This document shows positions 22,790-34,100 of a stretch of DNA of 64,000 bases, piece by piece. Position 1 is the first letter of the stretch. Each line of letters starts with the position of its first letter. A model generated the notes under the pieces. The model was not told where the DNA came from and did no database searches. It was given only the letters and a program-made list of their open reading frames with translations. A program made the translations under genes and the position numbers. The DNA comes from Panopea generosa. Its lineage: Eukaryota > Mollusca > Bivalvia > Adapedonta > Hiatellidae. The DNA is taken from NCBI GenBank assembly GCA_029582155.1, contig CM055903.1, positions 45,213,769-45,277,768 on the forward strand, in the 5' to 3' direction.

Positions 22790-24870
22790 AGCTCACATGA
22801 GCCAAAGGCTCACAGGTGAGCTTTTGTGATCGCCTGGTGTCCGTCGTTTGTCGTCCGTCGGCCGTCGTCTATCGTCCGTCGTTATCTTCTAACAACTTCT
22901 CCTCTGAAACCACTGGGCCAATTTTTAAATAACTTCACAGAAATGTGTTGAAGTTTGTTCAAGTCATCTTGATTCGTCAGAATACATGGCTGCCAGGGGG
23001 CGGGGCAAGTTTAATTAGTAAAAACTTAAAAGATCTTCTTGTCAGAAACTACTGGCTCGATTTTAAAATAATTTCACAGAAATGTTCCTTGGAGGACCCT
23101 TCACCAAGTTTGTTCAAACTGTAGTGATTTGTCTAAAACATGGCGGCCAGAAAAATTTTGATATAACTTCACAGAAATGTTCCTTCGGTGACCCTCTACC
23201 AAGTTTGTTCAAGTCATCTTGATTTGTCAAAAAACATGGCCACCAGGGGTCGGGGTTAGTTTAATTAGTAAAAACTTAAAGAATCTTCTTGTCAGAAGCT
23301 ACTTGCGTGATTTTAAAACAAATTAAAGAAATGTTCCTTGGGTGACCATCTACCAAGTTTGTTCAAACCGTAGTGATTCGTAAAAAACATAGCGGCCAGG
23401 GGTGGGGTTAGTTTACTATATAAGATATAGTAAAAACTTAAAAAATCTTCTTGTCAGAAACCACTGGGCCAATTTTGATATACATTCACAGAAATGTTCC
23501 TTTGGTGACCCTCTACCAAGTTTGTTCAAGCCATCTTGATTCGTCAAAAAACATGGCCACCAGGGGGCGTGGCAAGTTTAATTAGTAAAAACTTTAAAAG
23601 AAATCTTCTTGTCAGAACCTACTGGCTCGATTTTAAAATAATTTCACAGATATGTTCCTTGGAGGACCCTTCACCAAGTTTGTTTAAACCGTAGTGATTC
23701 GTCAAAAAACATGGCGGCGAAGGGGTGGGGATAGTTTACGATATAAGCTATAGTAAAAATATAAAAAATCTTCTTGTCAGAAACCACTAAGCCAATTTTG
23801 ATATAACTTCACAGAAATGTTCCTTTGGTGACCCTCTATCAAGTTTGTTCAAGCCATCTAGGTTCGTCAAAAAACATGGCCGCCAGGGGGCGCGTGGCAA
23901 GTTTAATTAGTAAAAACTTAAAAAATCTTCCTGTCAGAAACTACTGGCTCGATTTTAAAATAATTTCACAGAAATGTTCCTTGGATGACACTTCACCAAG
24001 TTTGTTCAACCCGTAGTGATTTGTCTAAAACATGGCGGCCAGGGGTTGGGGATAGTTTACAATATAAGCTATAGTAAAAACTTAAAAAATCTCCTGATCA
24101 GAAACTACTGGCTCGATTTTAAAATAATTTCACTGAAATGTTCCTTGGGTGACCCTCTACCAAGTTTGTTCAAGCCATCTTGATTCGTCATAAAACATGG
24201 CCGATATGGGGCAGGGCAAGTTTGATAAGTAAAAACTTAAAAAATCTTCTTGTCAGAAACTACTGGCTCGATTTAAAATAAACTTACAGAAATATTCCTT
24301 GGAGGACCTTTCACCTAGCTTGTTCAAACCGTAGTGATTCGGCAAAAATCATGGCCGCCAGGTGTGGGGTTAGTTTACTATATAAGCTATAGTAAAAATT
24401 TAAAAAATCCTCTTGTCAGAAACAATTGGCTCGATTTTAAAATAACATCATAGAAATGTTACTTGGGTGACCCCTCACCAAGTATGTTCAAACCGTAGTG
24501 ATTCTTCAAAAAATGTGGTGGCCAGGGGGTGGGGTTAATTTACTATATAAGCTATAGTAAAAACATAAAAAATCTTCTTGTCAGAAACCACTGGGCCAAT
24601 TTTGATATAACTTCACAGAAATGTTCCTTCGGTGACCCTCTACCAAGTTTGTTCAAGTCATCTTGATTTGTCAAAAATGATGGCCACCAGGGGTCGGGGT
24701 AAGTTTAATTAGTAAAAACTTAAAAAAATATTCTTGTCAGAAGCTACTTGCGTGATTTTCAAACAAATTAAAGGAATGTTCCTTGGAGGACCCTCTACCA
24801 AGTTTGTTCAAACCGTAGTGATTCGTAAAAAAACATAGCGGTCAGGGGTCGGGGTTAGTTTACTATATAA
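22790..24870. mobile_element. Hairpin-headed element with dimeric ~160-bp tandem array
   Basis: The left end is a hairpin (agctcac-a-tgagcc / ggctca-cag-gtgagct, 22790-22822). It is followed by a 'ccgtcgtttgtcgtccgtcgg' patch and about 13 tandem units marked by 'cagaaac(t/c)ac...tcacagaaatgttcctt...caagtttgttcaa'. Unit starts are near 23291, 23453, 23611, 23777, 23932, 24097, 24252, 24415, 24578 and 24737. Two unit types alternate ('gtagtgattcg...ataagctatag' and 'catcttgattcg...aagtttaattag'), giving a ~320-bp dimer. Tandem-cored non-coding elements of about 160 bp, including the 'pearl' type related to Helitrons, are known in bivalves. Membership is inferred. Confidence 0.7.
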
Positions 24871-25082
24871 GATCTCTCATCAAAGACCTTTCTCTGGATT
24901 TTCGAGCTAAATCTGAGTCTAATCAATAAAGTGTATATTTGCATTTTTTGCAGTGGAAAAAGTCTGCTTATTACGATTTCTAACGGAAAGACATCGTTCG
25001 TTACTAGTACATGTTGAAAAAAACGTCATTCACAATCGATGTAAAATAAATTTGAAAGAGATTTTTTATTTGAATTGGGTTT

Positions 25083-25385
25083 ATCGGCCCGGTCCGTTAA
25101 CGCAGTGCAGGTGATATTGGGTCGCTCCCAGAGAGAGAGGGAGACATGAAATATCCGTGCTTACCCTACTTATCGAAAATATTCCCCTTGGTCATCTTAC
25201 CTGCACTAAGGATGTACAGATCTATACACCGGAGCGCCCGGTTTACGTCCCCATCCGACGGACGAAGCAATTAAAGCTAGAGAGTTGCATAAGGTCACGC
25301 CTGACATGCCCCGGTGGGATTCGAACCCACAACCCCTAAGTCATGAGTCCGAGGACTTAACTGCTCGATTAAACAGTCGGTTCTT
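25083..25385 (-). mobile_element. tRNA-derived SINE, family E
   Basis: On the minus strand a tRNA-like head ('gagcagttaagtcctcggac', 'gtgggttcgaatcccaccgg') is followed by about 220 bp of body. The body ends 'ctctctctgggagcgaccca' and 'ctgcgttaacggaccgggcc'. The sharp B-box and clean paired T-arm suggest a fairly young copy. It is the only copy of this family in the window. Confidence 0.65.
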
Positions 25386-26330
25386 TGGTATTATAATGAT
25401 ATGTTACCTTTCTAAACCATTTTTTCATTGTTTAAAGCACGGGGCATTTCGTGAAATATATTTAGATAATCTTGAAAATACATATAATTTCTTCAAGAAT
25501 GCATTGAGGTCTTCATTATTTATACACACACACACCACTGTATTAAAGTATTTGTCCCTTACATATGAAATGAAAGTGAGAACAGATAGAAAATACCCAC
25601 CTCGTGTTCGTCCGCCATTAGATGATCTGTGTCGTTTTCCCGCATCTTTTTTTTTGTTTGTTTTTGTTTTGTTTTTTTTCACGTGGTAAACAAGCATTTA
25701 ATTATAAATGCTCTGATGTGTGAGAGTGGGTGCGTTATGTATCGATTAGTCTGTGTAGAATTGAATCCGAGGATTGATTGATTGATTGATTATTTTATTA
25801 AAGTAATTACAGGTATTTGCATGTTTGATAGATACATTTATCGATACCGGATATGTTTGTCTGATAGTGTGCATATGTATTGCAGATTTGCCACTTGGTA
25901 TAATCTTGGACAGCCACTTGACAAAATCCGGGGTCCTAGGCCACTTGGTTCTGACTTTGTTTTCATTTAGTGTCTATTACAATAAAAAGGAGGTTATAAT
26001 TTATGGTAGCAAATATGCTTTTGATATGAAGACTTATTTAAACAAATGTCAATAATATACAGCATCTGAGTCCAAAGGCCACTCGGTATGGGCTATATAT
26101 TTTATCATTTAATTATATAAGAATGTTACAATTAATAGTTGTTATTGATATCAAATGAAAAGACTCACATATATATGCAGTGCTGCCATGATTCTTAACT
26201 TCCGTGATATAGTATTATTGTAAAGCATGTGCATGCATGGATGCGTGATACTTGAATGTGAATTGCAATGTCAACAAGCTTATCTGACTTCTTTTCATAT
26301 TCCCTAATACTTTAGAAACGGATTTGATGA
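25386..26330. other. No gene seen; small GATT microsatellite
   Basis: (GATT)5 at 25772-25791 and T-rich runs near 25647-25680. The frame at 25285-25689 is an artefact of the SINE and low-complexity sequence. Confidence 0.5.
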
Positions 26331-26331
26331 A

Positions 26332-26413
26332 AACATCCAGTTTTTATAGATAAAAACATCCTGTTTTATAGATGAAACATCCTGTTTTATAGATGAAACA
26401 TCCTGTTTTTAGA
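26332..26413. repeat. Short tandem repeat of about 21 bp, four units
   Basis: 'aaacatcctgttttatagatg' repeats with small variations four times. Confidence 0.8.
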
Positions 26414-26559
26414 TAGGTGTAATAATTTATAATGAGAATATTTTCCATATATATACAACACGTGCAGATTTAACTTATTTTTTTTACTTCAAGTTCTTAC
26501 AATTTATACAAATCACGCTCGAAATATTCCTGTGTATAACCTGTTCTAAGCATATGCGG

Positions 26560-26665
26560 AAAAAAGTGTTTTGCTCAAGAACACCACACATGGCCGTGGG
26601 GAGGATCGAACCCACGTCCCTCCGATCCTGGGATTGGTGCTCTACCACTGGACCACGCGCCTTAA
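26560..26665 (-). mobile_element. tRNA-derived SINE, family D
   Basis: The minus strand reads 'cgcgtggtccagtggtagag', 'gtgggttcgatcctccccac' and 'tgtggtgttcttgagcaaaa', the same order as 16129-16275. The head could fold as a tRNA, but the acceptor arm is imperfect and the SINE body follows it. Confidence 0.68.
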
Positions 26666-28103
26666 CGTTTCTAAAAGAAGATATATGGTGATAGATTTTC
26701 ACTTAAAAGAATAAGTAAATATTCAGTTTGCGAAGTAATACGATCTTGGACTTTTTCCGTTGATGTGCTGGCCTTGCAATCATGTAAGCATCTGCACCTG
26801 TTAACAGTTATACAATATTTGTCTTGATTTACTATGTGAATTTACAGTGCATATTGGTGGTAGACTGGTCTTTCATCTTCTAAATGAAAGTGTTTCTTTT
26901 TATTCTGCAACTCCTTATCAATATTGAATTTTAGCCATAATCTACCACCACAACCATTACCACTACAATCACCACTACCACTACCACTACCATTGCTATT
27001 ATAAATACCATTTACAATTATATTAGACAACCACTGCCACTGTCACTTCTTCAACCACCATCACAACAACTGCAAGTTAAACTGCCACGACCAATGACAT
27101 TGTCACTACCACTAAAGAATTAACCCATTCATTTGGCATGAAGAATGTATCATTTAGAACTAAGAAATAGAAAGTTAGAATAAAACAGTATATAAATTAT
27201 ATACAACGATAATCAAGTATTTAGAATCAGGCATTTGGCATGAATGTTGGAACAAATCATTTAGATTTAAGAAATTGAAATAAAAAAATGAACATTAAGC
27301 ATATTCGATTGAACATTTGGATTTTATCATCATAATACATTTAGTAAAAATACTAAATATGACTATATGAACTATTGCTGTGCTTGTATGCCTTTGATAA
27401 CATCAATAATCTAATGTTCAACTAATAATTAGCAAATTGTCACAATTTATTATCAGATAGACGTTGGTGAATGCTTAGTCTAATACTTACATGTTTTGAA
27501 TTTCAGCCTCAAAGAATTGATTTTAAGACTTATGCTACATACTTGTTCAATTTAGATTTTTGTGAATCCATGTGCATGAACGCACATTGCATTACATTTG
27601 CATACATGTATCAACTCATTTTATTTGCTAAATAATATGTTGAGAGTATAGATCTAATAAATTAGATATATTTGTGCTTTTTTTATTTGTTGTCCTTTGG
27701 TTATTATTTGTAAAACCCCAGTTTTTTTGGACTTGATATTAAAAAAAGTATACAGAATCAATACCTCCGAATGGGCAAAATAGGTTCTGAAATGTAGGGA
27801 TCGCAAGAAATGGCATCATCGCCCAATACTTTTCTGGGCGAGCATGCCCTCAAACCCTCTCCCCAACCCCTAGAATCGGCCTCCCTGCTTTTAAGGTCTA
27901 GTTACGGGCCAGCGATATGTCTCTGATAAAATTGATAAAATTGGGTACTTTTTCCGGACAATATCCCTAGATCTCTAAAATTAGGCCTTTGATCCCTGAT
28001 GATCCCTGATAATAACGGCCATTGTTCCCCCCCAGATCTCTGAAAATAACTGGCCATGTTCTACAGATCTCCAAAACCCCTGGGAGGGCCTCTATGATGA
28101 GAT
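26666..28103. other. AT-rich DNA with an ACC-rich low-complexity patch
   Basis: 26945-27115 is an impure run of 'accact' and 'accatt' units; the minus-strand frame there (Gly/Ser-rich) is a by-product. The remainder shows no gene. Confidence 0.5.
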
Positions 28104-28419
28104 TTTGTTGTTGTATGGTGTTTAACGTCACTTTCAACAATTGTTCAGTCATATCGCGACGGGGTCTACTTGAGACAGTATTCTGAGCGCTGTCACACTG
28201 GAGTATCAAGCCGCAGACACATGGTATGTGTACCCCACCCAGTCACATTATACTGACACCGGGCCGACCAGACCTAGAACTCTCCTCTAAATGCTGAGCG
28301 TCAAGCGAGGAAGCTTTTAGTACTATTTTTAAAGTCTTTGGTATGACCCGGCCGGGGATTGAACCCACGACCTTCCGCATGCGAGGCGGACGCTCTACCA
28401 CTAGACCACGCCGCGGTCT
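28104..28419 (-). mobile_element. tRNA-derived SINE, family B (well preserved)
   Basis: The minus strand starts 'gaccgcggcgtggtctagtg gtagagcgtccgcctcgcat', with good A-box, an anticodon arm ccgc/gcgg around ctcgcat (CGC, alanine-like) and B-box 'gtgggttcaatccccggcc'. It has a ~230-bp body ending 'cgttaaacaccatacaaca'. The body is shared with 2339-2640. Being much better preserved, it is the younger of the two. Confidence 0.82.
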
Positions 28420-28730
28420 CTCAATGATGAGACCAAGTAAAAAGTCGATTACCTCAGTCAAGGTGGGCAGAGTTGAAGGAATGGGCCCGTATCATACAGT
28501 CATGTGTGATAATGTAAGTTATATTTCATTTTGCCAATCTTGCGGTTGTGAGTGACTGGATGTCAAATTACGTAACTGATATGACTGCAATAAATTACCT
28601 TTTATGAAACATCTGAAGTTTAGGGTGCTGGACCTTTTTTTCTCGACTGGAGCCGCTTGAGCATGCGTTGCTGTCGTGAATAGTGGTGACACATTATTTA
28701 CACAATAACAAAGCAATTGTATTGGTTACA
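28420..28730. other. Left flank of the LINE block, nothing recognisable
   Basis: Mixed sequence without supported genes. The last bases, ending 'attggttaca', show no evident duplication with the right flank after 36437. Confidence 0.45.
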
Positions 28731-28806
28731 GTCACGGCTCTCTTGGCACACGTTCTACTTACTTGCTTATACTTTCGTTTATTTCCCAGAGATCATTTGG
28801 GGGGAT

Positions 28807-28998
28807 TTACCGCCATACACCAGGATATTCATGCAGAATCAGCGTAGTTGCTGCAGACGACAAAATACATAATACAATAGAGATAATAGTGAATATTTCC
28901 TTGTAATTAAAGAGCAGCCGCGGTACAATGTTAACACGTTTATAGCACGTAGATGCGGATGTACTTGATAAATGCGTAGGACATACTTGACAAGACAT
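28807..28998 (-). other. Possible small first exon with signal anchor (duplicated in both repeats)
   Basis: On the minus strand an ATG-initiated frame of about 63 codons contains KEIFTIISIVLCILSSAATT, a good hydrophobic signal or anchor segment. It then reads EYPGVWR and runs straight into 'gtaaatcc', a plausible splice donor at about 28809. The same frame is intact at 35517-35708. Nothing downstream on the minus strand could be recognised as its next exon, so this is only a possibility. Confidence 0.22.
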
Positions 28999-29530
28999 GT
29001 TTACTTCATCGCATTGTTAGACCTTTCCCAGCAGTCTATATAGATGGCATGGATAAATATTACAGTATACAAACACACTGTTTCATAACCATTCAAACGA
29101 TATACATTTATACCATGACAGTATTTAGTATATACATGTAAATAAAGAGCCAATCGCCTACTCTAGATTTTATCACATGACCTTACAATAATTAGAAGCT
29201 TATATTTTATATTGTACAATTCGAAATTTAAGATGGCGATTTAAATAAAACGAATACACTTAATAGAAATTTCAATGATACAAACGAATAACCGACAACA
29301 TGTCGCGCATTTATATGCGGATGAAATTTCTTGTTTAAGGACATTATTTATCGTGAATATTGATATATCTACCATGTCGGTACCAGCACGTTTAATTATG
29401 TTTACTTTCAGGTTTCCTCAACTTACCAGAGTCATTAAATTCAATACGATTTCCTTTACTTATTGGAGTGATAGAGTTCGTTCTATACGGTCGTCAGTTT
29501 GCGTTGTCAGGAAATCAACTTAATTAATAA

Positions 29531-29727
29531 TCGATGTCCGAGTGGTCTAAGGCTCCGTCTCAAAGTCACTTACCTCACACGCTTAGGTTGTAGGTTCGAG
29601 TCAAAAACTTTTTTGTGAGTAAGTTATTTGCGGAAGGACAGAGGTTGTATTCAAATTCATTCTGAGGTCTTCCTCCATCAAGAAAACTGGAAATGCCATA
29701 TACAAACTAAAATGTGTAGATTTTGGC
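29531..29727 (+). mobile_element. SINE family C, 3' end replaced by the LINE
   Basis: The head 'gatgtccgagtggtctaagg' and B-box-like 'aggttcgagtc' are followed by 'tttgcggaaggacagaggtt', 'gaggtcttcctccatc' and 'aaaactggaaatgccatata'. The order is that of the copy at 9561-9783. The natural end (ggcg(g/t)taaaccc) is missing here because the LINE-side sequence begins after 'ggc' at 29727. Confidence 0.82.
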
Positions 29728-29774
29728 AAGAAAACTGGAAATGCCATATACAAACTAAAATGTGTAGATTTTGG
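29680..29774 (+). repeat. 48-bp tandem duplication at the LINE 5' junction
   Basis: The SINE tail segment 'aagaaaactggaaatgccat' through 'agattttgg' occurs at 29680-29727 and again at 29728-29774. It occurs once in the right-hand repeat. The second copy runs into the start of ORF1. Confidence 0.93.
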
Positions 29775-29782
29775 ACTTTTGT

Positions 29783-31180
29783 ATGATAAAAGACCTTATC
29801 AGCACGTCGAAGAAAAACAACAGGAGATTTTCTGTCGTGGCAACACCGCCGGCACCAGTTGCGACAAATAAGTGCCATTGCAAGGTGGAAATCAACCAAT
29901 TAAAAGAAACAGTGTCGTCACTTCAAGCAGACGTGCTACTGATCAAACAGAGACATACAGCGTCAGAAAACATACATTGTGACGATATGAAGTCGGTATC
30001 AAACTCTATTGTGGAGCTAAAGTCTGATGTAACCATAAAACAAGACACTTTGCAGAAATGTATGGACCAATTTAAAACGTGTTTTTCTTCATTTCAAACA
30101 ACTATACTGAATAATGTACAGTCATGTAACAGTAATATACATAAAAATGCATGCTATGTAGAACAAGTGCAGGACAATTTACTGAGTGTTTCTTTCGCAT
30201 TAGCTCACTTAAAAGCATGTGTAGAAGAAATTAATACGAAGCTAGGATTACCCCATACGGACAGAGAAACTGATGCCACGACTTTAACCCCAAAATCTCC
30301 CATTAATACTCGGACTGATATCGCTGCCTCCGACGTAGGTACACTTATTGATATGCTTCAGACGACAAGCACCCCTCCTGATAGTCACATTTACACAGCC
30401 AAGCCCATTTATCCAAAAGTTATAACAGACGACATGGAAACCGACTCCTCCTTCGGGGGTCTACCCATCCCACGCATTATAACGACACGAAAGCCCAACA
30501 CCACAAATACTCTAAAAAAGAAATCGGTCTCCTTTACTGACATTAATAAAAAACTAAAATATGACACGGACCGGGCCGTATCTCCGAGACGTTCAAATCC
30601 CAAGAACATTTTAACGCTACCAGTCAACCAAAACACTAGGTTCGGGACTAAACAAAGTAGTCCCAGCGTAGCAGTAACATCTCCGGACGGAACATATGTG
30701 TCACATGTGTCGACAAATAAACCCTCCGGATTTGATGATGATGATGATGATTTTACACAGTATGTGCGACGTCGCACAAAGCGCTTTTATGTAGGTGGTT
30801 TCCGACCAACGATAACTGAAGCCAAAATAGCAAATTTTGTTCGGGACAAGGGACCGACTGTAACAAAAATTTCTATATTTCGAAATAAGAAATATAGGAC
30901 CACAGTTGTTCGCCTTAATGTTGAAGACGACAACAACGCTGACCTACTTAACAGTGACCCATATTTCTGGCCCAGGGGGATAACATGTAGACCTTGGTTA
31001 TCTTACAACTATTACAAAAACCGCAGTGTTGGTGATACTTCCAATCACAAATCGCTCACAAATGAAAATCACGAATACCCGAATGACTCGTGGAATCATG
31101 TTAACAGGCGTGATCGATACAATCATGCTAATTACCATGATTATAATCCGTATTGTTCATTAGACGTTGACGTCGAATAG
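29783..31180 (+). CDS. LINE ORF1 protein (coiled coil plus RRM-like C-terminal region)
   Basis: 465 codons from the first ATG at 29783; a TTG 12 bases earlier is in frame but has no support. Residues about 30-155 are heptad-rich (QLKETVSSLQADVLLIKQRH, SIVELKSDVTIKQDTLQKCM) and likely form a trimerising coiled coil. A basic Ser/Thr/Pro-rich linker follows, then an acidic DDDDDD run. Next is KRFYVGGFRPTITEAKIANF, FVRDKGPTVTKISIFRNKKY and a region ending FWPRGITCRPW, which has the pattern of an RNA-recognition fold. The tail is rich in Asn, His and Tyr. Such ORF1 proteins bind LINE RNA and form the retrotransposition particle. The frame is intact, and ORF2 starts 14 bases after its stop in a different frame. 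Confidence 0.85.
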   Translation: MIKDLISTSKKNNRRFSVVATPPAPVATNKCHCKVEINQLKETVSSLQADVLLIKQRHTASENIHCDDMKSVSNSIVELKSDVTIKQDTLQKCMDQFKTCFSSFQTTILNNVQSCNSNIHKNACYVEQVQDNLLSVSFALAHLKACVEEINTKLGLPHTDRETDATTLTPKSPINTRTDIAASDVGTLIDMLQTTSTPPDSHIYTAKPIYPKVITDDMETDSSFGGLPIPRIITTRKPNTTNTLKKKSVSFTDINKKLKYDTDRAVSPRRSNPKNILTLPVNQNTRFGTKQSSPSVAVTSPDGTYVSHVSTNKPSGFDDDDDDFTQYVRRRTKRFYVGGFRPTITEAKIANFVRDKGPTVTKISIFRNKKYRTTVVRLNVEDDNNADLLNSDPYFWPRGITCRPWLSYNYYKNRSVGDTSNHKSLTNENHEYPNDSWNHVNRRDRYNHANYHDYNPYCSLDVDVE

Positions 31181-31194
31181 AAATCTCGTAAACA

Positions 31195-34100
31195 ATGAAA
31201 GTGTTCTCAGATACAGGTAAACTTAATATTGCTACATGGAATGCAACAGGCATTATGTCTAGTGCTAGCTATCTGGCTGACTTTCTAAATAAATATAAAA
31301 TAGATGTTTGTGGAATATCAGAACACTGGCTCTTTAGAAAAGATCTCCGCTTTTTGGATAGTATAAACACTGACTACAGTAGTTATGCTTTATCTGACCC
31401 TGATCTAGACATCGTATCGGGTAGAAAAGTCGGTAAAGGTGGTCTCGCTTTATTATGGCATAGAGATTTGAACCCTATTGTGACCCCTTTAGACCTTAAC
31501 TGTGATACTTTTATTGGCATTCAAATCATGACAGCTCCCGGTCGTTACACATATATAGTTCAAGTATACTTGCCATGTAAAAACCACCCTATGCGGTTGT
31601 ATAATCAATACCTTGAAGAATTAGAAAATATCATTTGTACATATCAAGATAAGGGTTCTCTGTTTGTTATAGGTGATTACAATACTGAACTTAAATCTAA
31701 ACGCATAGCAACAAACTTTAATTTAGATTCAAGAGGTAAATTACTATTACAGCTTACAAACAAATTTGATCTTAAATCAGTTAATACACTTGCCTTATGC
31801 AGAGGATCGAAGTTCAGTAATGTTCCCTATAACAGTGACAGAGAAACACTTATAGATCATATTTTTGTGCAGGAGCTGCTATTACCAAATATTACTGACT
31901 GTCAAATATTTGATGACAATGCATTGAATGTATCCACACACCGCCCCATTGTTTGCACGTATTCTGTAAAAACTGTTACAGAAACGGAAACATTAAATAC
32001 CCGTATTATAAACTGGCGAAATGTGAAAAAGGTACAGTTAGATTCTTATAAACAATTCTTAGAAAATAGTGATGTGTTAAAATGCGCAAAAAAACTTGAT
32101 ATATGTGATACTAGAGAAATTGACGATTTGTACTCGGCCATTGTGCTAATAGTTAACCTAGCAACAGACTTATATATTCCAAAGGTACGTTTTAAACCAT
32201 ACATAAAACCATATTGGAATAACGAACTGACGTACCTACATAATGAAATGAAAGCAAAACGCTGCACATGGTTAAACGAAAATAAGCCAAATGACACCAA
32301 TTCACTTTCATATCAAAATTATAAAAAGTCAAAATGTTCTTTTCGACGTTTCCACAGAGAAGCAGTGTTAATGTTTTTAGAGAGCCAGGATGCAGAAATT
32401 GATTCTGCAGCAGAATGTGACAACAATGAATTCTGGAAGCTTATAAATAATCGTCGGAACAAAAAGTCATATGCCTCGGGTTTCGAAATGAATTTTAACG
32501 GTACTATCCTAAAAGAGCCGAAGCTAATTAACACGGGTTGGAAAAACTATTTTAGTGAGCTTTACTCACCTAGTCAAGACGCATCATTCAATCCAACTTA
32601 CAAATCGGAAGTGGAATGCGAACTTACTAAGCTAAAAGAAAATTTATCTCATAAATATGGTAGACAACATATTATTGACGAGAAAATGACTTTAAATGCA
32701 TTGAGTAACTGTAAAAAACTTAAAGCCTGCGGGAACGATAAAGTATTTTACGAAAATATCATACATGGCGGTGTTTTACTGCAGCAGGTGATAATTAAAC
32801 TGTTTAACTGTATGCTTGCTTTTTCACATACGCCCGCAGAAATGAAAAAAGGTATAATTATAACACTATTTAAAGGCGGAAACAAAAAGAAAAATGACCC
32901 AAATAGCTATAGAGCCATCTCATTGTGTTCATGCATATTAAAACTTTATGAAAAAATCCTAATTCAGCTGATTGAAAAGGATGGAAAATTGAGCTTTAAT
33001 CCCTCGCAAGGAGGTTTTCAGAAAAATGTCAACTGTCTCATGACATCATATATGTTACGTGAATGTATAAACTATGCAGAGGAGAACAATTCACAAATCT
33101 ACACCTGTTTCTTAGACGCAAAACAAGCGTTCGATCGGGCATGGATTTCCCTGTTGCTACTTAAATTATTTAAAACTGGCATCGATATTTCACTTTTCAA
33201 GTCGATTGCATCATTTTTCGTAGAATGCTCTAGTTGTGTAAAGTCACAAGGCTATACATCGGACTGGTTCCCCATATTACAAGGAACCCGCAAGGGCCAG
33301 TGTCTTAGTCCCTACCTCTATCTCGTATTCATTAATCACCTGATGTACGAAATTGAAAAAAGTGAATATTGTTTTAAGATATATGATATACATTGTGGAT
33401 GTCCAACTTCAGCAGATGACATGGTAGTTATTTCAAACGTCAAACGCGGACTAGACAGCCTCCTCAAGTTGTGTTATGTGAATTCACAAAACGAACGATA
33501 CATATACAATGCCAGTAAATGCAAAGTCGTTGTTTTTAATGAAAAAGTGCACACACAACGCAAATGGAAACTAGGCAATGATGAAGTTGCAGAAACGGAT
33601 AGCTATCTACATCTAGGGGTACCATGTCACAAATCCCTATCATTAAATGAAAACATAAAAGAAAGTTGTACTAAATTAAGAAAAACATTTTTCAGTATTG
33701 CTGACTGTGGAATTTATAGAAATGGAGTACACGCCCTAACAGCAAAGCGTATATATGAATCGGTTGTTCTTCCCAAAGCACTATATGGGAGTGAACTGTG
33801 GAATGATCTCACAGACAATCAGTTATGTCCCCTAGAACGGGCTCATCGACAGTGCGTTAAGCGTATTCAAAATATACCGACAGGATCAAGAACAGATATT
33901 GCCTTAAGCTGTCTGGGTATTTACCCTATTAAACATATTATTGACAAGAGAAAAATTACTGTTACTTGGGCAATTGTGTCGGCTCAACTCAAAATTCAAA
34001 ATAAAACAAGTATTTTCCCGTAGACTTACATCATACTTTTCCATACCCTTAAAAATGAAAGGATTCATGCCTGATATATAGATATAGATTATTAGGTCGG

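Larger units (their letters stand above)
28731..29727 (+). repeat. Left 997-bp direct repeat flanking the LINE
   Basis: Matches 35441-36437 at a constant offset of 6710 with no indels. Only two differences are seen (28984 T against 35694 A; 29173 T against 35883 C). The first ~800 bp are unique here, and the last ~200 bp are the head and most of the body of a family C SINE. It could be the LINE's 5' UTR, a very long target-site duplication, or the product of a mis-join. Confidence 0.97.

Noticed and set aside
25285..25689. 134-codon frame
   Set aside because: Starts inside SINE family E and ends in T-rich low-complexity sequence.
26585..26660. Functional tRNA gene (minus strand)
   Set aside because: Good A and B boxes, but the acceptor arm is imperfect and the same SINE body follows as at 16129-16275.
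30409..30777. 122-codon minus-strand frame
   Set aside because: Shadow of LINE ORF1 on the opposite strand.
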